A DNA stretch of 64,000 nt from Candidatus Lindowbacteria bacterium RIFCSPLOWO2_12_FULL_62_27 (GTDB taxonomy: Bacteria; Lindowbacteria; 2-12-FULL-62-27), in contig MFPR01000006.1 of assembly GCA_001784175.1 (NCBI GenBank), positions 124,001 through 188,000 of the forward strand, written 5' to 3'. The position numbers and the translations under genes were made by a program. Below the pieces are notes generated by a model. The model ran no database searches and was not told where the DNA came from. It was given only the letters and a program-made list of their open reading frames with translations. Positions 45,101 through 54,100 of this stretch are shown piece after piece. The stretch's first letter is position 1, and the number at the start of each line of letters is the position of its first letter.

Positions 45101-48100
45101 AAAGTCATGCAATTCGTGACCGCCGGCGACACGATCTGGCTGGACGCCGGCACGTTCGGCGGGGACACGTGGGAAATGATTTCCGCGACGGAAACCGCCG
45201 CCGTGAATCTGGATACGGACAACCTGACGCTGATTGGGAAGGACTCGGGGGCGACGGTGATTGATCCGGCGGGGGCGAAGACGCAGGTCAACCTCTACGG
45301 CGTCTACGCTGACAGCCAGACCGGTCTTCAACTCAAAAACTTCGGCGTAACCGGCGCGTATCAGGGCATACGCCTGCACAACGTCGACTTGTCCACGGTG
45401 ACATCGGACAGCGTTTCGTCGAACGGGAATATCGGGATCTATCTCTACAACGGCTGCGAAACCAACACGCTGAGCAACAACCTCGTCCGTTCAAACACGA
45501 GTGACGGAGTGAACGTCGCCGGCGGACTCGGCAATACCCTGAGCGGCAACACACTGCTGTCCAATTCCGGGTATGGGTTTGTCCTGTCTTCCAGCCACGG
45601 CAACGCGATATCCGGCAACGCGTCCACGTCGAACACATCGACCGGTATCTTTCTCTTTTCCGGCTCAAAGCGAAACACGATCAGCAACAATACGACCAAC
45701 TCAAACTCCGGCGCAGGGATTGCCCTGTCATCCAGTCCGCAGAACACCGTCAGCGGCAACAGCATCGGTTCAAACGTCAGCTATGGGATAAGTCTCTCAA
45801 ACACGGGAAATGACACGATTTCAGGCAACACCGTGACGTCGAACGGATCGTCCGGAATCTATATGAACAACGACTCGAACGTCACCGTCATGAACAATGC
45901 CTCGGTCTCCAATTTCTTCGGAGTGGAACTCATATCCTCCTCCAACAACATTTTTGTTGCGAATGAATTGAGCGCAAACACGGATTATCAAGTCTACATC
46001 GACGGCACATCGGGCTCTGACACCTTCTCGAAAAACAACATCCTGCCTTCCTCCGGCAATCCCGACAGCGGCGTCTTCAACTCTACCAACAATTCCGCCG
46101 ACTTCACCCGCACGTGGTGGGGCACGGCCGATTCCGTCACGATCAACAGAATGATCTACGACACGGCGCCGGCCCAGCTTATCAAATTCCAGCCGTGGCG
46201 GCTCGGGCCGGCCGACACCGCCGCCAGCGCCGACACGACCGCGCCGAAAGCGCCGGACACGGTGGCGGTCATCGGCGCGCCGTCGGACACGGCGATCACG
46301 CTGGAGTGGTCGGCGGTGAGCGCGCTGGAGGAGTCGAACGGCGGCGCGGTGGGGTTGTCGGGCTACCGGGTGTACCGGAGCGCCGTCAAAGACACGTCGT
46401 CGTGGGTGAAGGTGTACGATGCGGGGTCGGGCGTGACGCGATGGCAGGACACGAACGTGGTTACCGGCCAAGTCTACTATTACCGCGTGACGGCGATTGA
46501 CACGGCGACGCCATTCGAGAACGAGTCGTTCTTTTCGGATTCCCAGCCGTTCGACAGCGCGGTGTACACGACGATCGTCAACTGGTACGTGAACGACGGC
46601 TCGACCTCCGGCGACAGCTACACCACGCAGGCCGGTTACGACACGTACGTCAGCGCCGGTGCAGGCAGGAAAGTCCCATTCCGGAGCATCAGCAAAGCGA
46701 TGCAGTTTGTGACGGCCGGGGACACAGTTTTTGTCGATGCCGGCTTGTTCGCGGAGACGGTCGTGATCAATGTCGACTCGATCAGCCTGATCGGCAAGGA
46801 CTCCGGCGCGACGGTGATCGATCCGCCCGGATCGAACGCGACCGCCGGTCTCTACGGCATCTTCGCCGACACGCAGACGGGCCTGCTCATCAAGAATCTG
46901 GGTGTGACGGGGGCGCTGGAGGGGATCCGGTTCGACAACGTGGACCGTTCCACCATCACGGGCGACAGCCTGTCCTCGAACGGGAACTACGGAATTTATC
47001 TTCTAGGCGGATCGGACACGAACACGCTGAGCAACAACATCGCGAACTCCAACAGCGTCGGCAGCGCCCGGGGGATTTACCTCGACGTGAGTTCCGGCAA
47101 CACGGTGACGAACAACACGGCCAATTCCAACGCGTCCTACGGCATCGTGTCGACCACCGGCGGAGGCAATACGTTCAGCGGCAACACGACCAACTCCAAC
47201 ACCAATTACGGTCTTTCGCTGTCGGGAAGTCCCCGAAACACCGTCACGAACAACACGGCGTCCTCCAACGGCCAGTACGGGATGCTGATCGAGTGGAATT
47301 CCGACACGAACACGATCACCGGTAACGCGGTCAGTCAGAACTCGATTTACGGGATCTTTTTCCGGGTGGCATCCAACAACAACCGGGTGGACAGCAACAT
47401 CGTCACCGGCAACACGCAGCACGGAATTGTGCTTGACGCCTGCACCCAAAACACGCTGACCGGCAACCTGGTGCGCTCGAATTCCCAGCACGGCGTCGTG
47501 CTGAAATCGAGCTTCAACACCGTCCTGGCCCAAAACACATTCGATGCGAACGTCCGCTATCAAGTCTACATCCACGGCTCCTCGACGTCCGACACGCTGA
47601 TCAAGAACAACATCCTGGCGTCGGGGACGAACCCGGACAGCGGCGTGGCGGTCACGTCGACGGTGACGGGAAACACCTTTTACCTGGCGCGCAACTGGTG
47701 GAACACGACAGACGCGGGGCGGATCACGAAGTTGGTCACGAGCGAAACCTACACCACGGCGACCGATTCCGTGGTCTACAGCCCGTTCCGGCTGGCACAG
47801 GTCGACACGGCGGCGGGCGCGGACACGACGGCGCCGGCGCCGCCAACGGGCGTGACGCTGGACACGAGCGCGGCGGGGCAGGTCACGTTCACGTGGACGA
47901 TCCCGACGATCAACGAGGAGACCAACGGCGGCTCCGTCGGGTTCAACGGCCTGAACATATTCCGGCTGGTCAACGTGGCCGACACGACGAACTGGGCGAA
48001 CTCGGTCAATCTCGTCAAGCAGACGGTGTCGACCGACACCACTTGGACCGACACGAACGTGACGGCGGGCAACACGTACTATTACCGGCTCACGTCCAAA

Positions 48101-51100
48101 GACGCGGCGACGTTCTTCAACGAGTCGTTCTTCATGGACACACGCGCGACCAAGCCGGCGTACGCCGGGCCGGTGTGGTACGTGAACGACACGGTCACGA
48201 CGGGCGACTCATTCACGTATCAGGTCGGCGGCGACGGGGGCAACGGCGACGCGGGGGCACCATTTTTGACGATCACGAAGGCGTTGTCGAAGGCGAAGGC
48301 CGGGGACACGATCCTGATCGACGCGGGGACGTACACGGAAACCGTCGTGATTGACACGAACAACGTCGCGCTCATCGGCAAGGACTCGAACGCGACGGTG
48401 ATCGATCCGCCGGGGTCGAACGCGACGGCGGGGCTTTACGGTATCTACGCCGATACACAGTCATGGCTTATGATTAAGAACGTGGGCGTCACGGGCGCGT
48501 TTGACGGCATCCATTTCTACAATGTGAGTTTCTCAACCATCGAGAACGACAGTGTGAGTTCCTGCGGCGATTTTGGCATTTACCTGCGCGGCAGCTCCAG
48601 TGACAATACCGTCAAGAACAATCTGGTTCTGTCAAACAGCAGCTATGGCATACATCTTGATGCGAGCCCGCTCAACACCGTAACAGGCAACCTGTCCAGT
48701 TCTAACACGTACGGAATTTTTCTGAACGCGAGTTCAAACAACAGGCTGACGAACAACACGACCAATTCGAATACGTATCACGGCGTCTATCTCAACTCGA
48801 GTTCGAACAACAACGTTCTCGCACGCGGCGTACTCAACAACAATGCCCAGGCGGGGGTGAGGATCGAGAGTTCGAACACAAATTATGTCAGTTTGTGTGA
48901 CGTGTCCGGGAATGACACGGGCGTCTGGGTTTTGGGGACGTCGAGCGGAAATACCGTAAGCAAGTGCAACCTCGTCAACAACACGGCAAAGAATCTGGCG
49001 GAGCAAAGCGGCATTGCCCAGGATCTCACTCGCAACTGGTGGGGCACGACGGATGAGGTGGCCATCGGCGCCAAGTTTCTCGATTCGGCGTCCATTCAGA
49101 CGTTCCGCCCCTACCGTTTCGGCGCCGTCGACACCGCCGCCGGCGCGGACACGACGGCGCCCGGCAAGCCCTTGAACGTGACGGTGGACACGTCCGTGTC
49201 GGGCCAGATCACGCTGACGTGGACGATCCCTTCGCTCAATGAGGAGACGAACGGCGGCGCGGTTGGATTTGTCGGCGTCAAAATATACAGGCTTAAAGAC
49301 GTGGTCGACACCTCCAACTGGGCGAACATCGTCAATCTCGTGCGCATTACCGGCTCGACCGACACCACCTGGATTGACACGACGGCGACGGCCGGCGGGA
49401 CCTACTATTACCGGCTGGCCTCGTTCGACGGCGCGGCGCCTGTCAACAAGTCGGCCTTGACCGACACGAAATCCGGCGCGTGGAAGAGCGGCGCGACCGT
49501 GCGGCTGTACGAGGACGCCGGGTTTGTGGACGAGACCGACACGCTTTTGACGCGGGACGTGGCCTACATCGAGGTGCGGGACAGCGACGAGAACAAGAAT
49601 TCGGGCGCTGTGGAGACAGTCACCATTACGGTTTTTGTCGGAAACGGCGCATTGGTGGCGTACGACGCGCTGGTCATCGACACCGAGACGATCACGCTGA
49701 TCGAGTCGGCGGCCGGCTCGGCGATCTTCCGCAGCGCTGCGGTCCACGCGGTCGACACGCTCTTTCCGGCGGTCGGAGACGGCCGGTTGTCGTGGGGTGT
49801 GGGCGACTCCCTCCATATCAAATATGCCGACGCCGACGATCCGGCCGACGCCGTGTTCGACACGGCCGTCGCGCTTGAAATCGCATCGGCCAGCTTGACG
49901 CGGATATACGAGAACTCCGCCTACACGGACGAAATCGACACGGCCTTCTCGCGCGACGTGCTGTACGTGGAGGTCACCGACACGGACGAGAACCGCAACC
50001 CGCAGTTGATGGATACGGTCGTCATCACGATCTTCGTCGGAGACGACGTAGCCGGCCTGGTCATCGACACCGAACAGATCGTGCTGACGGAATACTACGA
50101 GACCGCCGGGTTCTTCCGGTCCGGCGCGATCAACACGGTCGACACCGACGCGGCGGCGCTCGTCAACAACGGGCGGCTCGGCGTGGGGCGGTCGGACACG
50201 GTGCACGTGTCATACAGCGACGCCAATTCGACAGACGCCACATGGGACACGGTCCTGATTCTGGGCCCGTCCGTCGCGCTGACCGCGCCGGCGGACGCCG
50301 TCGAGACGACCGCGGCGACGATCCGGTTCGAGTGGTCGGGGACGAACGTCGACACTTACACGTGGCAGATGTCGCGGTCGACGACGTTCGCGACGATTGT
50401 CGACAGCGGAGTCGACACGATCGTGACATCGATGCTCCGGACGATCACCGTGGGCCAGGACACCTATTTCTGGCGCGTGATCGGCCGGCACGCGACCGGC
50501 AGCACGGACACGTCGGTTGTGCGCGGCTATATCCTGGACACGGGGGTCGGGCAGGTGGCGTTGTCGCAGCCGACGAGCAATCATGAAACGATGGCAGGCG
50601 TTGTTGTGGTGAGCTGGGCGGCGTTGGCGGACAGCGTCGGGATCGACAGTTACGCGGTTGAGGCGTCCAACAGCGCCGGCGTCCTCGTGTTCACGGACAC
50701 GATCGACGGCGCCTTCGTGAGCGACACCATCCCCGGCCTGTACAACGACACGTACGCGTGGCGCGTCCGCGCGGTGGACGATCTGGGCAATCAGGGCGCG
50801 TTCACGGCGCTTCGGAAATTCGTGACGGATACGCTGGTCGACCAGGTCACGCAGTCGCAGCCGGCGAACAATCACGAGACGACGATGACACTGGTGGTAG
50901 TGACCTGGAACGTCGTGGCGGACAGCGTGGGCGTCGACAGCTACGTGGTGGAATCCTTCAGCAGCGTCAGCACGCTGATCTTTTCGGACACAATTGACGG
51001 AACCCTCGTCAGCGACACGCTGACGGGACTTTATAATGACACGTATAACTGGCGTGTCCGCGCGATCGACGATCTGGGCAACCTTGGGCCGTTCTCCGCC

Positions 51101-54100
51101 ACCCGTGCCGTTCTGGTGGACACCGGGACCGGCCAAGTCGCGCTGTCGACGCCTGCGGACGGGACGCAGACGAACGTCGCGGCGGTCGCGCTGTCGTGGG
51201 CGGCACTCCTGGACAGCGCCGGGATCGATTCGTACGTGGTGGAGGCATCGACGACGACCGCGTTCACGGTCACGGTCTTTGTGGACACCATCGATGGGAC
51301 GAATACGACCGATACGTTCAATGCGGGTGGAAGCGACACATACTTCTGGCGAGTGCGAGCGATCGACGAGTTGGGCAACGTGGGCGCGAACTCGGCCGTG
51401 CGCGGGTTCGTGGTGGACACGGCCGCCGGCCAAGTGGTGCTGTCGAGCCCGGCGGACGGCGCGCAGACGACGAATCCGGCGGTGGGCCTCGTGTGGGTTG
51501 CGCTGGCGGACAGCATAGGGATCGACAGCTACGTGGTGGAGGTCTCGAAGACAAGCGGATTTTCGTCGACGGTCCTCGCGGACACGGTGGACGGCGTCGC
51601 GACCACAGACACGTTTACGGCGGGAAGCAGTGACACCTATTACTGGCGGGTGCGCGCGATCGACCAGCTCGGCAACGCAGGCGCCTACTCGATCACGCGC
51701 GGCTTTTTGATCGACTCGGGCGTCTCGCAGGTCAGCGTGAGTGCGCCGGCGGACGGGCACGAGACGACGAACGCGCTCGTGGTGGTGAGCTGGACGGCGG
51801 TGCAGGACAGTTCAGGGATCGACAGCTACGTGGTGGAGGCGTCGAAGACTTCGGCGTTCGGCGTGACGGTGTTTGCGGACACGGTGGACGGGGGCCTGAC
51901 AACAGATACGCTCACGGGTTTGTATAATGACACCTATTTCTGGCGGGTGCGCGCGATCGACTACGCGAAGAACGTCGGTCCGAACTCGACCGTGCGGGGG
52001 TTCCTCGTGGACACATCGGTTGCGCAGGTGTCGTTGTGGAGTCCGGCGGACGGTTATCAGACGGCGTCCGGGCTGGTCAGTCTGCAGGTGATCGCGGCAT
52101 CGGACAGCGCCGGGATCGACAGCTACGTCTTTGAGGTGTCGAAGACGCCGGCGTTCACGACGACGGAATTCGCGGACACAGTGGACGGCTCCGGGACGAC
52201 ATCGGCGTTCTCGCCGGCGACGAACGACACGTATTTCTGGCGCGCCCGCGCCATCGATGATCTGGGTCAGGCCGGCGCGAACTCCGCGTCGCGCGGATTC
52301 CTGGTCGACACGTCGATCGGCCAAGTCGCGCTCCTGGCGCCGGCCGACGGCCACGAGACGACGGCGGCGGCGCTATCGCTGACGTGGCAGGCAGTGTCGG
52401 ACAGCGTGGGAATCGACAGCTACGCGGTTGAGATGTCGAAGAACGCGTCGTTTACCAACTTGGTCCTGACCGACACGCTCGACGGCGTGCAGACGAGCTG
52501 CGGTGTGACCGGCCTGTTCAACGACACATACTACTGGCGCGTGCGCGCGATCGACCAGCTTGCGAACAGCGGCGCGTTTTCAGCCGCGCGCGGGTTTCTG
52601 ATGGACACGATCATCGGCCAGCCGGCGTCGGCCCTGCCCGCGGACGCGCACGAGACGACGAACGCGGCGGTCACCGTAAGCTGGACCGCGCTGGCCGACA
52701 GCGTCGGGATCGACAGTTACGCGCTGGACGTTTCAAAGAGCCCGGTGTTCACGGGTTCGGTGTTCGCGGACACCGTCGACGGCACGGTGACGGGCCGCGC
52801 CGTGACGGGCCTCTATAACGACACATATTTCTGGCATGTCATGGCGATGGACGATCTGGGCAACGTGGGGCCGTACTCGGCCGCGCGCGGATTTTTGGTC
52901 GACACGGCCGTCGCCAAACCGGCGCTGACCGGTCCGGCGAACAACCTGACCACCATCGACTCGATGCCGACCTTCACGTGGTCGGCCGTCACGGACAGCG
53001 TCGGGATCGACAGCTACGCGCTGGAGGTATCGTCGAGCCCGGCGTTCGCGTCGGTGGCGCTGGCCGACACGGTAGACGGCTCGGTGACGTCGTCCACGGC
53101 GCCGGCGCTGCAGTCGACGACCTATTACTGGCGCGTCCGCGCGATCGACGACCTGGCGAACGTGAGCGCGAATGCGGACTCGTTCGTGTTGACCGTCGAC
53201 ACCGCCGCCGCGACGGTGACGCTGGTGTCGCCGGCCGCGGGGTACCAGACGAAGGCCGGGACCGTCGCGTTTGCATGGTCCGGCACGAATGCCGACACGT
53301 ACACATGGCAGTTGTCGAAATCAAGCGCGTTCGGAACAATCGTAGACAGCGTGTCGGACACGACGGAGACCTCGGTCACGCGCGCGATACCGGAAAACGA
53401 CACATACTTCTGGCGCGTGATCGCGCGCAGCAGCAGCGGCCTGACGTGGGACACGTCGCCCGGTCGCGGGATCATGCTCGACACGGCCGTCTCGCAGGTC
53501 TCGGCGGCGTCCCCGGCCGACCTGATGGAGACGACGGCGACGACGGTGGTGATGACGTGGTCGGTGATCGCCGACAGCGTGGGGGTTGACTCGTACGTGG
53601 TGGAGGCGTCGAACGGGAGCGGGTTTACCAGCCTCGTCTTCGCTGACACGATCGACGCCTCGCAGACCGCCGACACGCGCTCGTCGCTGGCGGTGAATCC
53701 GTATTACTGGCGGGTCCGCGCGATCGATAACCTGGGCAACGTCGGGCCGAATTCGGTCACGCGGCTGTTCACGATCAACAGCCCGTACAACGGACCGAAA
53801 TGGTACGTGAACGACGTTCGCGCGGCAGGCGACTCGTTCACCTACGAAGGCGGCGCCGACACGAACTACGGCGAAGGCTCGCCGCAAAAGCCGTTCCGGA
53901 CGATCATGAAGGCGCTGTCCCGCGTCAGCACGGGCGACACGATCTACATCGACGCCGGTCTCTACACCGAAACCGTGGTAATTGACTCGAACCAGATCAG
54001 CCTGATCGGCGCCGGGTCCGACACCACGGCGATCGACCCGCCGGGGGATTCGGCCGTGGTGGGCCTCTACGGTATTTTTGCCGACGCGCAGACGGGTCTA